Below the pieces are notes generated by a model. That model was not told the DNA's origin and searched no databases. It saw nothing but the letters and a program-made list of their open reading frames with translations. 54,799 nt of DNA from Azoarcus indigens (GTDB lineage: Bacteria > Pseudomonadota > Gammaproteobacteria > Burkholderiales > Rhodocyclaceae), in assembly GCF_004361735.1 (NCBI RefSeq), contig NZ_SNVV01000031.1, positions 1 to 54,799 on the forward strand. The letters run 5' to 3'. Shown in pieces: positions 19,205 through 28,340 of the stretch. The translations under genes were made by a program, and so were the position numbers. The number at the start of each line of letters is the position of its first letter. Positions within the stretch are counted from its first letter, which is position 1.

Positions 19205-19753
19205 ATGTCCACATCCTGGCTGCACCTGCTCCCACCCTCGGCCCGCCACGCCGGCCCCCTGCCCTACGCCTGCGGGCAGAGCGCGCTCGGGCGCTTTCTT
19301 GCCGCGCAGGGAAAGAACGGGTTGTGCGCACTGCTGCTTGGAGAAGACGAGGCGGCCCTGCTCGTCGAACTGCGAACCTACTTTCCCCAGGCGCTGCCAG
19401 AGGCGAGGCCCGTCGACTTCGTCGACACACTCCCGCAGCTTGCGGCACATCTGGCGCAACCGTGGACACCGCTGAAGCTGCGGCTGGAAGCTGCCGGCAC
19501 GCCGCTACAGCATCGCGTCTGGCAAGCCTTGAGCGCCATCCCCGCGGGCCAGACTCGCAGCTACGCCCAGCTTGCCGAGAGCCTCGGGATGGGAAATGCG
19601 GTACGGGCGGTCGCGAACGCTTGCGCCGCGAACCGGCTGGCAGTGGTGGTGCCGTGCCACCGGGTGCTGCGCAGCGACAGCAGCATCAGCGGCTATCGCT
19701 GGGGGCCGGCGCGCAAGGCGATGCTGCTGGAACGGGAGCGCCAAGCCCCATGA
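19205..19753 (+). CDS. ogt: methylated-DNA-[protein]-cysteine S-methyltransferase
   Basis: This suicide enzyme removes methyl groups from O6-methylguanine onto its own cysteine. The protein is about 182 residues. The C-terminal domain has TPLQHRVWQALSAIPAGQT, SYAQLAE, the helix-turn-helix VRAVANACAANR and the acceptor motif VVPCHRVL, then GYRWG. I start at ATG 19205 (MSTSW); an in-frame ATG at 19142 adds 21 residues. It is the first gene of ogt-alkB-glycosylase-ada, and its stop overlaps alkB by 4 nt. A second acceptor domain occurs in Ada downstream. Confidence 0.93.
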   Translation: MSTSWLHLLPPSARHAGPLPYACGQSALGRFLAAQGKNGLCALLLGEDEAALLVELRTYFPQALPEARPVDFVDTLPQLAAHLAQPWTPLKLRLEAAGTPLQHRVWQALSAIPAGQTRSYAQLAESLGMGNAVRAVANACAANRLAVVVPCHRVLRSDSSISGYRWGPARKAMLLERERQAP

Positions 19754-20409
19754 GCTCCGGCCAGACCCTCCCGCTCTTCGACGACGCCCCCCAGGCCAGC
19801 CGCGAGCAGCTGGGCACGCACGCCTGGCTGTTGCGCGGCTTTGCACTATCGCGGGCGGATGTGCTCCTCACCGCCATCGCCCGCATTACCGCGCAATCCC
19901 CCTTCCGCCAGATGTCCACACCCGGCGGCCTCACCATGTCGGTCGGGCTGAGCAACTGCGGGGCGCTGGGCTGGACCTCGGATAGCCACGGCTATCGCTA
20001 CACCCCGCGGGACCCGCTCACCGATCTGCCCTGGCCTTCCATGCCCGCCCCCCTGCTGTCCTTGGCCGCGGAGGCGGCCGAAGCTGCCGGCTTCCCCGAG
20101 TTCATGCCGGATGCCTGCCTGCTCAATCGCTACCTGCCGGGCAGCCGTCTGTCCCTGCATCAAGATCGCAACGAGCGGGACTTCTCCGCGCCCATCGTCT
20201 CCGTCTCCCTCGGCATGGGGGCCATTTTCCTTTTCGGCGGCCACGCACGCAGCGACAGAACCACGCGCGTCTCCCTGCTGCACGGCGACGTCGCCGTCTG
20301 GGGCGGGGAAGACCGCCTGCGCTACCACGGCATCCTGCCGCTGAAGGACCAGCCTCACCCGGCCACCGGCAGCCTGCGCTACAACCTTACTTTCCGCAAA
20401 GCCGGCTGA
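19750..20409 (+). CDS. alkB: alpha-ketoglutarate-dependent DNA repair dioxygenase AlkB
   Basis: AlkB oxidatively removes methyl groups from 1-methyladenine and 3-methylcytosine using Fe(II) and 2-oxoglutarate. The protein is 219 residues. Iron ligands are the HQD of LSLHQDRNERDF and the later histidine in RYHGI; the 2-oxoglutarate arginines are in LRYNLTFR. MSVGLSNCGALGW and YRYTPRDP, with LLNRYLPGSRL, are family motifs. ATG 19750 overlaps the ogt stop. Confidence 0.95.
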   Translation: MSSGQTLPLFDDAPQASREQLGTHAWLLRGFALSRADVLLTAIARITAQSPFRQMSTPGGLTMSVGLSNCGALGWTSDSHGYRYTPRDPLTDLPWPSMPAPLLSLAAEAAEAAGFPEFMPDACLLNRYLPGSRLSLHQDRNERDFSAPIVSVSLGMGAIFLFGGHARSDRTTRVSLLHGDVAVWGGEDRLRYHGILPLKDQPHPATGSLRYNLTFRKAG

Positions 20410-20424
20410 AACGGCCAATTCATC

Positions 20425-21102
20425 ATGTCGCCCAAGCCCGCCTACCTCGAAGCCAGCAACTACCTCGCGGCATTGGATGCCGACTGGGCCGGCCTGATAG
20501 CGACCGTGGGCCCCTGCGAGCTGCAGGCCACCGCCACCCGCGAGCCTTACGAAGCGCTGGTGCGCGCCATCGCCTACCAGCAACTCCACGCCCGCGCGGC
20601 GGAAGCCATACTCGGCCGGCTCATCGCCCTCTACCCGGACGGGGCATTCCCCAGCCCCGCCGCCCTGCTCGCCACCGACCCCGAGTTGCAGCGCCGCTGC
20701 GGCCTTTCCGCCAGCAAGCTGGCCACCATACGCGGCATTGCCCAGGCCGCGCTGGAAGGGCGCGTCCCGGACCTTGCCAGCGCACGCCAGCTATCGGACG
20801 AGGCCTTGATCCAGCAGTTGGTCCCCCTGCGGGGCGTGGGCCGGTGGACGGTGGAGATGATGCTGATCTTCACCCTGGAACGGCCGGATGTGCTGCCGGT
20901 GGACGACTACGGCGTGCGCGAAGGCTATCGCCGGCTAAAAGGCCTGGAGAAGGCGCCTACGCCCCGCCAGCTACGCGACATCGGCCTGGCCTGGCATCCG
21001 CACCGCAGCACCGCTGCCTGGTATCTGTGGCGCGTCCCCAAAACCGTCGGAATTCAACAGCAAGAAGCCGGTGGCACGCCGCCGCCCGGGCCGGCAGGAT
21101 AA
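20425..21102 (+). CDS. DNA-3-methyladenine glycosylase II-like (AlkA family)
   Basis: A 225-residue HhH-GPD base-excision glycosylase that removes 3-methyladenine and related alkylated bases. The N-terminal helix motif ALVRAIAYQQLHARAAEAI, the helix-hairpin-helix LVPLRGVGRWTVEMMLIF and the catalytic aspartate in VLPVDDYGVREG are all present. It lacks the N-terminal extension of E. coli AlkA, so it is the short form. It starts 15 nt after alkB and ends 30 nt before ada. Confidence 0.92.
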   Translation: MSPKPAYLEASNYLAALDADWAGLIATVGPCELQATATREPYEALVRAIAYQQLHARAAEAILGRLIALYPDGAFPSPAALLATDPELQRRCGLSASKLATIRGIAQAALEGRVPDLASARQLSDEALIQQLVPLRGVGRWTVEMMLIFTLERPDVLPVDDYGVREGYRRLKGLEKAPTPRQLRDIGLAWHPHRSTAAWYLWRVPKTVGIQQQEAGGTPPPGPAG

Positions 21103-21132
21103 GCCCATGGACACAAACGCCAGGTGCCCGCG

Positions 21133-22227
21133 ATGAAGCCCCTTCCCTCACTCCCTCCCGCCCCGCGCTACGCCAGCGAAGACAGCCGCTGGGCCGCGGT
21201 ACAGGCACGCGACGCGGCGGCGGACGGCCACTTCGTTTATGCGGTGAAGACCACCGGCGTCTATGCCCGCCCCAGCGCCTCCGCCCGCCTGCCGCGCCGG
21301 GAGAACGTCGTCTTCTTCACCAGCGCAGCGGAGGCCGAAGCGGCCGGCTACCGCCCCAGCCGCCGCCCCAGCGCGGACCGCAGCATGGCGGAGGCTCGCC
21401 GCTCCGCGCTGATCGCCGAAGCCTGCCGGCTGATGGATGCCGCCGAGACGCCGCCCCGGCTGGACGCCCTCGCCGCCCGCGCCGGCCTCAGCCCTTTCCA
21501 TTTCCACCGCCAGTTCAAGGCGGAGACTGGCCTCACCCCGCGCGCCTATGCCCAAGCCGCCCGGGCCCGCAAGTTGCGCGCCGGACTCGCCAGCCCGGCC
21601 GGCGCCAGCATCACCCAGGCCCTTTACGCCGCCGGCTTCAACTCCAGCAGCCGCTTCTACGATCAGGCCGAGGCCCTCCTCGGCATGCGCCCGCTGGACT
21701 ACCGCGAAGGCGGCCGCCAGGCGGAGATCCGCTTCGCCATCGGCCAGTGCAGCCTGGGCGCCATTCTGGTTGCGCAAAGCCAGCGCGGGCTGTGCGCCAT
21801 CCTGCTGGGTGACGACCCGGAGCTGCTCGCGCACCAGTTGCAGGATCGCTTCCCCAAAGCCAGGCTGATTGGCGGCGATGGCGAGTTCGAGCGCCTGGTG
21901 GCCGAAGTCGTCGGCTTCGTCGAACAGCCGGCGCTGGGCCTGCGCCTGCCCCTGGATATACAAGGCACCGCCTTCCAGCACCGGGTGTGGCAGGCGCTGC
22001 AGCAGATCCCACCCGGCAGTACCGCCAGTTATGCGGAGATCGCCGCCCGCATCGGCGCCCCCAAGGCGGTGCGCGCAGTGGCACGCGCCTGTGCCAGCAA
22101 CATGCTGGCGGTCGCCATTCCCTGCCACCGCGTGGTCCGCCATGATGGCCAGCTCTCCGGCTATCGCTGGGGCGTGGAACGCAAGCAGGCCTTGCTGACG
22201 CGGGAAGCGCAGGCGCGCCAGGACTAG
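21133..22227 (+). CDS. ada: Ada-type regulator/O6-methylguanine methyltransferase with cysteine-less N-domain
   Basis: The 364-residue protein has the three-part Ada layout: AdaA-like N-domain, AraC-type helix-turn-helix (LDALAARAGLSPFHFHRQF) and C-terminal acceptor domain (QHRVWQALQQIPPG, VAIPCHRVV). In the N-domain the fold motifs are kept (FVYAVKTTGVY, RLPRRENVVFF, EAEAAGYRP) but the four zinc/acceptor cysteines are gone: residues 45, 49, 76 and 79 read Ala, Ala, Ser and Pro. It therefore should not repair methylphosphotriesters or be switched on by them in the classical way, while O6-methylguanine repair should remain. I use ATG 21133; a GTG at 21124 is in frame. It is last in the repair cluster. 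Confidence 0.92.
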   Translation: MKPLPSLPPAPRYASEDSRWAAVQARDAAADGHFVYAVKTTGVYARPSASARLPRRENVVFFTSAAEAEAAGYRPSRRPSADRSMAEARRSALIAEACRLMDAAETPPRLDALAARAGLSPFHFHRQFKAETGLTPRAYAQAARARKLRAGLASPAGASITQALYAAGFNSSSRFYDQAEALLGMRPLDYREGGRQAEIRFAIGQCSLGAILVAQSQRGLCAILLGDDPELLAHQLQDRFPKARLIGGDGEFERLVAEVVGFVEQPALGLRLPLDIQGTAFQHRVWQALQQIPPGSTASYAEIAARIGAPKAVRAVARACASNMLAVAIPCHRVVRHDGQLSGYRWGVERKQALLTREAQARQD

Positions 22228-22387
22228 GCCGGCCCGCGACAAGGCAACTCTCGCCGCAGGCGATTGGCCACGGCCATGACCCCCGGCGCGGCGGGCGGCT
22301 TCGTAAGCCTGGCGCTCATCAGGCCATTCCTGCCGCGGAACCGCTGCCGCAGCAGCCGGTCAGCCAGAGAACCGCCGAGGTCCACCA

Positions 22388-23749
22388 ATGCCCCCGCCCG
22401 CCCAGCGCGTCCCCGCGCTCGCCCGCCTCTTCAACCTGGAGCCCGCCGAAACGCCGGCAGTGCTCGCCGGGCTGCTGCTGTTCTTCCTGCTCTTCACCGC
22501 CTACTTCATGTTGCGGCCGGTGCGCGAAACCATGGGAGTGGCCGGCGGCGTGGATAACCTGCAGTGGCTCTTCACCGGCACCTTCCTCGCCACCCTCGCC
22601 GCCCTGCCGCTGTTCGGCTGGCTCGCCTCCCGCGTTTCCCGCCGCCGGATCGCACGCTGGACCTACGGCTTCTTCGTGCTCAACCTGCTGGCCTTTGCCG
22701 CCGGCCTCGCCCGCTGGCCGGACTCGCTGTGGCTGGCCCGCGGCTTCTACATCTGGCTGTCCGTGTTCAACCTGATGGCGGTGTCGCTGGCCTGGAGCGT
22801 GATGGCGGACGTCTTCAGCAGCCACCAGGCCAAACGCCTGTTCGCCCTCATCGCCGGCGGCGCCAGCCTGGGCGGACTCACCGGGCCGCTGCTCGGCACC
22901 CTGCTAGTCCCCCACCTCGACCACGCCGGCCTGCTGCTGCTCTCCGCCCTCCTGCTTGCAGCTTCGGCCGGCGCCGCTGGTTGGCTGCATCGCTGGCGCG
23001 ACCACCACCCCTTCCACTCCGGCGAGCAGGCCGGGAGCCAGGCAGGCGCGGACCCGGCCCGCGACCGCCCACTCGGCGGCAATCCCTTCGCCGGCGCGAC
23101 CGAGGTGCTGCGCTCGCCCTATCTGCTCGGCATCTCGGTATTCGTGCTGCTGCTCTCCAGCGTCAGCACCTTCCTTTACTTCGAGCAGGCGCGACTCGTC
23201 GCGGAGGCCTTCCCCGACCGCAACCGCCAGACCCAGGTCTTCGGCCTGATCGACGCGACGGTGCAGACGCTGGCCATCCTCACCCAGCTCTTCCTTACCG
23301 GCCGCATCGCCCGCAGGCTGGGCATAGGCATGCTGCTCACCGCAGTGCCGCTGGTCATCGCCGCCGGCTTCCTGTGGCTGGCGGCCGCGCCCGTATTTGC
23401 CGCCTTCGTGGTGGTGATGGTGGTACGCCGCGCCGGCGAATATGCACTGGTGCGGCCGGGGCGGGAAATGCTCTACACCGTGACCACGCCCGAGGAGAAG
23501 TACAAGGGCAAGAGCTTCATCGACACCGTGGTCTATCGCGGCGGAGACGCCCTCAGCGGCTGGCTGAAGCGCGGGCTGGACCTGCTTGCCGAGCACCCTT
23601 CGCTGGCCATGTCCATGGGCGCCGTGCTGGCCTTGCTGTGGGCCGGCGTGGGCTGGACGCTGGGGCGGCAGCAAGGCCGCCTGGAGGCCCGCCAGCCCCC
23701 CTTTGCCGGCGCCACCACAGCCGCCGCCCTGCCAGGAGAACGTCCATGA
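22388..23749 (+). CDS. MFS transporter related to ADP/ATP (NTT/Npt) carriers
   Basis: A 453-residue protein with about twelve hydrophobic segments. The N-terminus AYFMLRPVRETMGVAGG and the stretch WSVMADVFSSHQAKRLFALIAGGASLGGLTGP are typical of bacterial NTP/NDP-exchange-like MFS proteins, as is MLYTVTTPEEKYKGKSFID towards the C-terminus. Free-living bacteria often carry one of unknown substrate, so nucleotide exchange should not be assumed. It starts 160 nt after ada and overlaps the next gene by 4 nt. Confidence 0.85.
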   Translation: MPPPAQRVPALARLFNLEPAETPAVLAGLLLFFLLFTAYFMLRPVRETMGVAGGVDNLQWLFTGTFLATLAALPLFGWLASRVSRRRIARWTYGFFVLNLLAFAAGLARWPDSLWLARGFYIWLSVFNLMAVSLAWSVMADVFSSHQAKRLFALIAGGASLGGLTGPLLGTLLVPHLDHAGLLLLSALLLAASAGAAGWLHRWRDHHPFHSGEQAGSQAGADPARDRPLGGNPFAGATEVLRSPYLLGISVFVLLLSSVSTFLYFEQARLVAEAFPDRNRQTQVFGLIDATVQTLAILTQLFLTGRIARRLGIGMLLTAVPLVIAAGFLWLAAAPVFAAFVVVMVVRRAGEYALVRPGREMLYTVTTPEEKYKGKSFIDTVVYRGGDALSGWLKRGLDLLAEHPSLAMSMGAVLALLWAGVGWTLGRQQGRLEARQPPFAGATTAAALPGERP

Positions 23750-24306
23750 GCCCTTACCCGCGCAAGAAGGATTTTCCGGTCAGCGAAGTCCGACGCTACC
23801 TCGAACCCGGCCCCATCGTGCTGCTCTCCTCCCGCCTCGGTGACCAGACCAATGTCATGACCCTGGGCTGGCATACGGTGCTGGAGTTCTCCCCTTCCCT
23901 GGTCGGCTGCATGATCTCCGCCGGCAACCATAGCCACCGGATGATCCGCGACAGCGGCGAATGCGTGATCAACCTGCCCACCACCGCACTCACCGACGTC
24001 GTGGTGAAGATAGGCAACAGCTCGGGCGCGCAGATCGACAAGTTCGCCCAGTTCGGCCTCACTCCCGCGCCGGCGGAGAAGGTCGGCGCGCCACTGATCC
24101 AGGAATGCCACGCCTGCTTCGAATGCCGGATTCATGACGATGTACTGGTGGAGAAGTACAACTTCTTCATCTTCGAAGTGGTACGGGCCCACGTCGCCGA
24201 AACCCCGGCCCATCCCGAAACGCTGCACTACACCGGCGACGGCGTGTTCATGGTCGCCGGCAAGATCATCAGCCGCAGGGGACTGTTCAAGCCGGAGATG
24301 CTGTAG
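23746..24306 (+). CDS. flavin reductase family protein (FMN-binding split barrel)
   Basis: A 186-residue protein of the flavin-reductase-like/DIM6 family. Motifs include YLEPGPIVLLSS, NVMTLGWHTVLEFSPSLVG, SGECVINLPT and DKFAQFGLTP. AGGAG precedes the ATG, which overlaps the transporter stop (ATGA). Substrate and partner oxygenase cannot be told from sequence. A related paralogue sits at 53992 in this window (shared NVM, DKFAxxGL and FxxP layout). Confidence 0.85.
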   Translation: MSPYPRKKDFPVSEVRRYLEPGPIVLLSSRLGDQTNVMTLGWHTVLEFSPSLVGCMISAGNHSHRMIRDSGECVINLPTTALTDVVVKIGNSSGAQIDKFAQFGLTPAPAEKVGAPLIQECHACFECRIHDDVLVEKYNFFIFEVVRAHVAETPAHPETLHYTGDGVFMVAGKIISRRGLFKPEML

Positions 24307-24340
24307 GCGGAAGGGATGGCCGGCACCGCCACCCAGGCGC

Positions 24341-25693
24341 TCACTTGCCGATGCAGAAGCGGGAGAAGATCACGCCCAGCAGATCGTCGGCGGTGAACTC
24401 GCCGGTGATCTCGGACAACGCGTCGTGGGCCAGCCGCAGTTCCTCTGCAAACAGCTCCAGCGCCATCACCTGGCCCTGCGCGGTCTCCACATGGGCCAGC
24501 GCACTGCGCAGGGCGCCGAGATGACGCTCCCGGGCGAGGATCACGTCCTCGCCGTGGGCATGCCAGCCAGCCACCCGCAGCAACTCGCGGCGCAGCAGTT
24601 CCACGCCTTCGCCGCGCTTGGCCGAAAGCGACAGCCACACCCGGCCATCCTGCTCCCGCCGGCCGGGCTGGCGGCCATGCAGGTCTATCTTGTTCTCGAC
24701 GACGATGCGTTCCACGCCGGCCGGCAGGCGGGCATCGATATCCTCGCCGCCCAGCGCACCGTCCGCCTCCACAAGCCGCAGGATCACGTCGGCCCGGCCG
24801 ATCTCCTGCCAGGTGCGGGCGATGCCGATCTGCTCCACCACGTCGCTGGTATCGCGCAGGCCGGCGGTGTCGATGATGTGCAGCGGAATGCCTTCGATCT
24901 GGATGGTTTCACGCAGCGCGTCGCGGGTCGTACCGGCAACGTCGGTGACGATGGCGCGCTCCTCGCCGGCGAGCTGGTTGAGCAGGCTGGATTTGCCGAC
25001 GTTGGGCTCGCCCACCAGCACCACGTTGAGGCCGCTGCGCAGCAGCGCGCCCTGGCGGGCGCGGTCTAGCACGCCTTCGAGGTCGGCGCGGATGGCGGCC
25101 AGGCGGGGCAGCGCCCTCGCCTTCTCGAGGAAGTCGATTTCCTCTTCCGGAAAATCCAGCGTCGCCTCGACCAGCATGCGCAGGTCTATCAGGCCGTCGC
25201 GGATGCGGTGCACCTCTTCCGAGAAACGGCCGGTCAGGGAACGCAGCGCGGAACGCGCGGCGGCGGCGGTGGAGGCCTCGATCAGGTCGGCAACGCCTTC
25301 AGCCTGGGCGAGGTCCAGCTTGCCGTTGAGGAAGGCGCGGCGGGTGAATTCGCCCGGCTGGGCGAGGCGGGCGCCAAGGGCGAGGCAGCGCTCCAGCAGC
25401 ATCTGCATGACCACCGGGCCACCGTGGCCCTGGAGTTCGATGACGTCCTCGCCGGTGAAGGAGGCGGGCCCCGGGAAGTAGAGCAGCAGGCCTTCGTCCA
25501 TCGCTTCGCCTTCGCCATCCAGGAAGCGGGCGAAGGCGGCGATGCGCGGCCGGGGTTCGCGCCCGGTGAGCGCGCGGGCGAAACCGGCCAGGCCGGTGCC
25601 CGAAACGCGAACGACGCCGATGCCTCCCCGGCCCGGTGCCGTCGCGATGGCGGCGATGGTGTCAGGCGGGCTTGCCGGTGCCGGACTTGCCAC
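24341..25693 (-). CDS. mnmE: tRNA uridine-5-carboxymethylaminomethyl modification GTPase
   Basis: MnmE with MnmG modifies U34 of certain tRNAs. The protein is 450 residues: N-terminal folate-binding domain ([22 protein letters not shown]), helical domain, inserted G domain ([44 protein letters not shown]), and the C-terminal CIGK with the conserved cysteine. The likely start is GTG 25693, inside the 3' end of yidC (32-nt overlap). It faces the flavin reductase gene tail-to-tail. Confidence 0.96.
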   Translation of the reverse strand: MASPAPASPPDTIAAIATAPGRGGIGVVRVSGTGLAGFARALTGREPRPRIAAFARFLDGEGEAMDEGLLLYFPGPASFTGEDVIELQGHGGPVVMQMLLERCLALGARLAQPGEFTRRAFLNGKLDLAQAEGVADLIEASTAAAARSALRSLTGRFSEEVHRIRDGLIDLRMLVEATLDFPEEEIDFLEKARALPRLAAIRADLEGVLDRARQGALLRSGLNVVLVGEPNVGKSSLLNQLAGEERAIVTDVAGTTRDALRETIQIEGIPLHIIDTAGLRDTSDVVEQIGIARTWQEIGRADVILRLVEADGALGGEDIDARLPAGVERIVVENKIDLHGRQPGRREQDGRVWLSLSAKRGEGVELLRRELLRVAGWHAHGEDVILARERHLGALRSALAHVETAQGQVMALELFAEELRLAHDALSEITGEFTADDLLGVIFSRFCIGK

Positions 25694-27317
25694 CCTCGAT
25701 CATCCGCGTGATCTGCCATTGCTGGGCAATGGACAGGCAGTTGTTCACCACCCAGTACAGCACGAGGCCGGACGGGAACCACAGGAACATGAAGGTGAAG
25801 ACGATGGGCATGGCCATCATCACCTTGGCCTGGATGGGATCGGGCGGCGTCGGGTTGAGCTTCATCTGCACCAGCATGGAGACGCCCATGATGATAGGCA
25901 GGATGAAGTAGGGGTCCTTCGCGGCCAAATCCTGAATCCAGCCCAGCCACGGTGCGTGGCGCATCTCGACGCTGCCCAGCAGCACCCAGTACAGGGCGAT
26001 GAACACCGGGATCTGGACCAGGATGGGCAGACAGCCGCCGAGCGGGTTGATCTTCTCGTTGCGGTAGAGACTCATCATCTCCTGCTGCATCTTGGCCTTG
26101 TCGTTGCCGTACAGCTCCTTCATGCGCTGCAGGCGCGGCGCCAGCACCCGCATCTTGGCCATGGACTTGTAGCTCGCGGCCGACAGCGGGAAGAACAGCA
26201 GCTTGATGGTGACGGTGACCAGGATGATGGCCCAGCCCCAGTTGCCGGTCAGCTGGTGGAACCAGGACAGCACCCAGAACAGCGGCGCGGCGATCACGGT
26301 CAGCAGGCCATAGTCCACCACCCGCTCCAGGCCGGGCGCGATGTCCTGCAGCTTGTCCTGCTCCTGCGGACCGATATAAAGATGGGCATCCACCTTGCCG
26401 CTGGCGCCCGGAGCGATCTCGGCCACCGGCAGGATCACGCCGGCGGAGTAGAGGTCGGTACCCACCTTGCGGGCGAAGAACTCGCGCTCCACGCCAACCG
26501 CCGGCAGCCAGGCGCCGACGAAGTAGTGCTGCACCATGGCCACCCAGCCATCGCTGGCGTTCTTGGGAAACTTGGCCTTGTTCTTCTCGATGTCCTCGAA
26601 CTGGACCTTGTGGAACTTCTCCGCCTCGGTATAGAAGGCCGGGCCGGTGAAGGTATGCACGCCGAAGGCCTGCACCTGCTCGGCCGGCTGGCCGTCGCGG
26701 GTGAGCTGGAAGTAGGCATGCGGCGCCAGCGCCTGGGCGCTGCCGTTGTCGATCTCGTAGGCCACGTCCACCAGGTAGCTGCCACGGCGGAAGGTCATCA
26801 CCTTCGTAACCTTGACGCCGTTCTGCTCCGGCGCCTGCAGGCGCACCACCAGGCTGTCCTCGCCGTCTTTCAGCGCCAGTTCGGCGGCAGGCAGCGCGAA
26901 CACCGTCTTGTGGTTGGGCAGGCCGTCGCCGATCAGGCCGGTCTGGGCGTTGTAGAGGTGGCGGCCGCCGTCGTCCAGCAGCACGAAGTTGCGCGTCTTG
27001 TCGTCGCTCGCCTTGTGGTGCTCCAGCTCTAGGCGGACGATGTCGCCGCCGTTGGCGGAGATCTCGGCACGCAGCATGTCGGTGACGACCAGCATGCGCG
27101 GCGCGCCGGAGGGCGCGGCCTGCTCGCCCGGCACGGCTGGCGTGGGCGTCGCACCCAGGCCGGCGCTGGGCGTCGGCACCGCGCCGATGTCTCCTGCCGT
27201 GGACGCTGCCGGGGTTTGGGCGACGGGTGCAGGCTGGTTATGCTTGATCCAGCCTTCCCACAGCATCACGATGGAGAAGGCAAAGACGAGGAAGAGGATG
27301 AGGCGACGTTGATCCAT
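25662..27317 (-). CDS. yidC: membrane protein insertase YidC
   Basis: YidC inserts and folds inner-membrane proteins alone or with SecYEG. The 551-residue protein has an N-terminal anchor ([18 protein letters not shown]), a low-complexity Ala/Pro linker, a large periplasmic beta domain, then the conserved C-terminal helices with [42 protein letters not shown] and [21 protein letters not shown]. It lies between yidD and mnmE in the classical order. Confidence 0.97.
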   Translation of the reverse strand: MDQRRLILFLVFAFSIVMLWEGWIKHNQPAPVAQTPAASTAGDIGAVPTPSAGLGATPTPAVPGEQAAPSGAPRMLVVTDMLRAEISANGGDIVRLELEHHKASDDKTRNFVLLDDGGRHLYNAQTGLIGDGLPNHKTVFALPAAELALKDGEDSLVVRLQAPEQNGVKVTKVMTFRRGSYLVDVAYEIDNGSAQALAPHAYFQLTRDGQPAEQVQAFGVHTFTGPAFYTEAEKFHKVQFEDIEKNKAKFPKNASDGWVAMVQHYFVGAWLPAVGVEREFFARKVGTDLYSAGVILPVAEIAPGASGKVDAHLYIGPQEQDKLQDIAPGLERVVDYGLLTVIAAPLFWVLSWFHQLTGNWGWAIILVTVTIKLLFFPLSAASYKSMAKMRVLAPRLQRMKELYGNDKAKMQQEMMSLYRNEKINPLGGCLPILVQIPVFIALYWVLLGSVEMRHAPWLGWIQDLAAKDPYFILPIIMGVSMLVQMKLNPTPPDPIQAKVMMAMPIVFTFMFLWFPSGLVLYWVVNNCLSIAQQWQITRMIEGGKSGTGKPA

Positions 27318-27343
27318 CGGGGTCGTGTTCGTGCGGACGTTGG

Positions 27344-27553
27344 TCAGGGAACGGGATCATACCCGCCTGGGTGGAAAGGATGGCATCGCCCCACCCGGCG
27401 CGCGGCCAGCCAGCCGCCGCGCAGCGCGCCGTGGCGCTGTACGGCTTCGATGGCGTATTCGGAGCAGCTCGGATGGAAACGGCAGTTGCGCCCCAGCATC
27501 GGGCTGATGGCGTAGCGATAGAAGCGCAGGAAACCGAGCAGCACAGTCTTCAT
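27344..27553 (-). CDS. yidD: membrane protein insertion efficiency factor YidD
   Basis: A 69-residue protein with the invariant [35 protein letters not shown] and a C-terminal [17 protein letters not shown]. YidD aids YidC-dependent insertion at the membrane. Its ATG overlaps the rnpA stop by 4 nt and it ends 26 nt before yidC. Confidence 0.96.
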   Translation of the reverse strand: MKTVLLGFLRFYRYAISPMLGRNCRFHPSCSEYAIEAVQRHGALRGGWLAARRVGRCHPFHPGGYDPVP

Positions 27554-27912
27554 GGCCGTGGCAGCCGCTCCAGCAATTGCCGCAGATCGCGGTTGAGGTC
27601 GGCCCGCGTCGCCAGCGCCACCGGCGCATGCAGGCGGGCGATGAGGTCGGCGGCCGGCAGGTTGACGCGTTCGCGGCGGAAGATCTCGCGCGCGATGCGT
27701 TTCACCAGATTGCGCACATTGGCGCGCTTGGCCAGCTTCTTGGCAACCACCACCGCCAGGCGGGCGGTGCCGAGATCGTTGGGCCGGTAGTGCAGCATGT
27801 AGTACTTGCCGCGCAGGGCCCGCCGAAAAGCAAAAACGGATGAGAACTCATCCGTTTTGTGCAATCTGTACGCGCTGCGGAATCGCTCGTCGGCGCCCGC
27901 CGGTTCCGTCAC
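27550..27912 (-). CDS. rnpA: ribonuclease P protein component
   Basis: RnpA is the protein subunit of RNase P. The sequence has [52 protein letters not shown], which contains the conserved RNxxKR motif, and [10 protein letters not shown] start at a GTG at 27912 directly after the rpmH stop, giving 120 residues; the frame is open to a GTG at 27954 inside rpmH and no clear ribosome site decides between them. It is co-oriented with rpmH. Confidence 0.93.
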   Translation of the reverse strand: MTEPAGADERFRSAYRLHKTDEFSSVFAFRRALRGKYYMLHYRPNDLGTARLAVVVAKKLAKRANVRNLVKRIAREIFRRERVNLPAADLIARLHAPVALATRADLNRDLRQLLERLPRP

Positions 27913-27913
27913 C

Positions 27914-28048
27914 TCAGACGGCGAGGCGATGACGGCCCTTGGCACGACGGGCACGGATCACCGCACGACCGCCACGGGTCTTCATGCGGACCAGGAAACC
28001 GTGAGTGCGCTTGCGACGGACGACGGAGGGTTGGTAAGTGCGTTTCAT
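27914..28048 (-). CDS. rpmH: 50S ribosomal protein L34
   Basis: A 44-residue very basic protein: [20 protein letters not shown] then [20 protein letters not shown] and a final RLAV. This is unmistakably L34. It starts at ATG 28048 and heads the rpmH-rnpA-yidD-yidC-mnmE operon. Confidence 0.98.
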   Translation of the reverse strand: MKRTYQPSVVRRKRTHGFLVRMKTRGGRAVIRARRAKGRHRLAV

Positions 28049-28079
28049 GATCGGCTACCGGTGTGAGGTCAAACGCGGG

Positions 28080-28108
28080 ATTTAATTTGATAATCCCATG
28101 TTTGTCAA
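28080..28108 (-). promoter_or_regulatory. rpmH operon promoter
   Basis: On the minus strand a perfect -35 TTGACA (28103-28108) stands 17 bp from TTAAAT (28080-28085, 4 of 6 to TATAAT). The predicted start of transcription is about 25 nt upstream of the L34 ATG. Confidence 0.7.
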
Positions 28109-28128
28109 GAACAATTTTTCCCCGGGGC

Positions 28129-28159
28129 TGTGGATAAGTCCGCCCCCCGGAGGTAGAAT
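28129..28159 (+). promoter_or_regulatory. dnaA promoter with overlapping DnaA box
   Basis: A -10 TAGAAT (28154-28159, 5 of 6) lies 17 bp from TGGATA (28131-28136, 4 of 6 to TTGACA). The -35 is embedded in a perfect DnaA box (TGTGGATAA, 28129-28137; TTATCCACA on the other strand). Binding of DnaA would block RNA polymerase, the classical autorepression of dnaA. The untranslated leader would be about 175 nt and its content is unexplained. Confidence 0.55.
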
Positions 28160-28340
28160 CCCCTTCTTGCGCGCTTCGCCGATGCAAGGAGGGGCGATCG
28201 GGCCACGAGCCCACACCGCCGCCCGGCGAGCACATCCGACAACAGGCCACCCGGCTGCCAGCCCGCCTGTCCAGCGCCCCATCGGCGCGGGGCGGGCGTG
28301 TTTTTCGAGTATCGTGTCGCAAACACAAACCGTCCGCTCC

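Noticed and set aside
28098-28340. Upstream extension of DnaA to 28098
   Set aside because: The extra 81 residues overlap the promoter and are Pro/Arg-rich; DnaA proteins start within a few residues of the FW motif.
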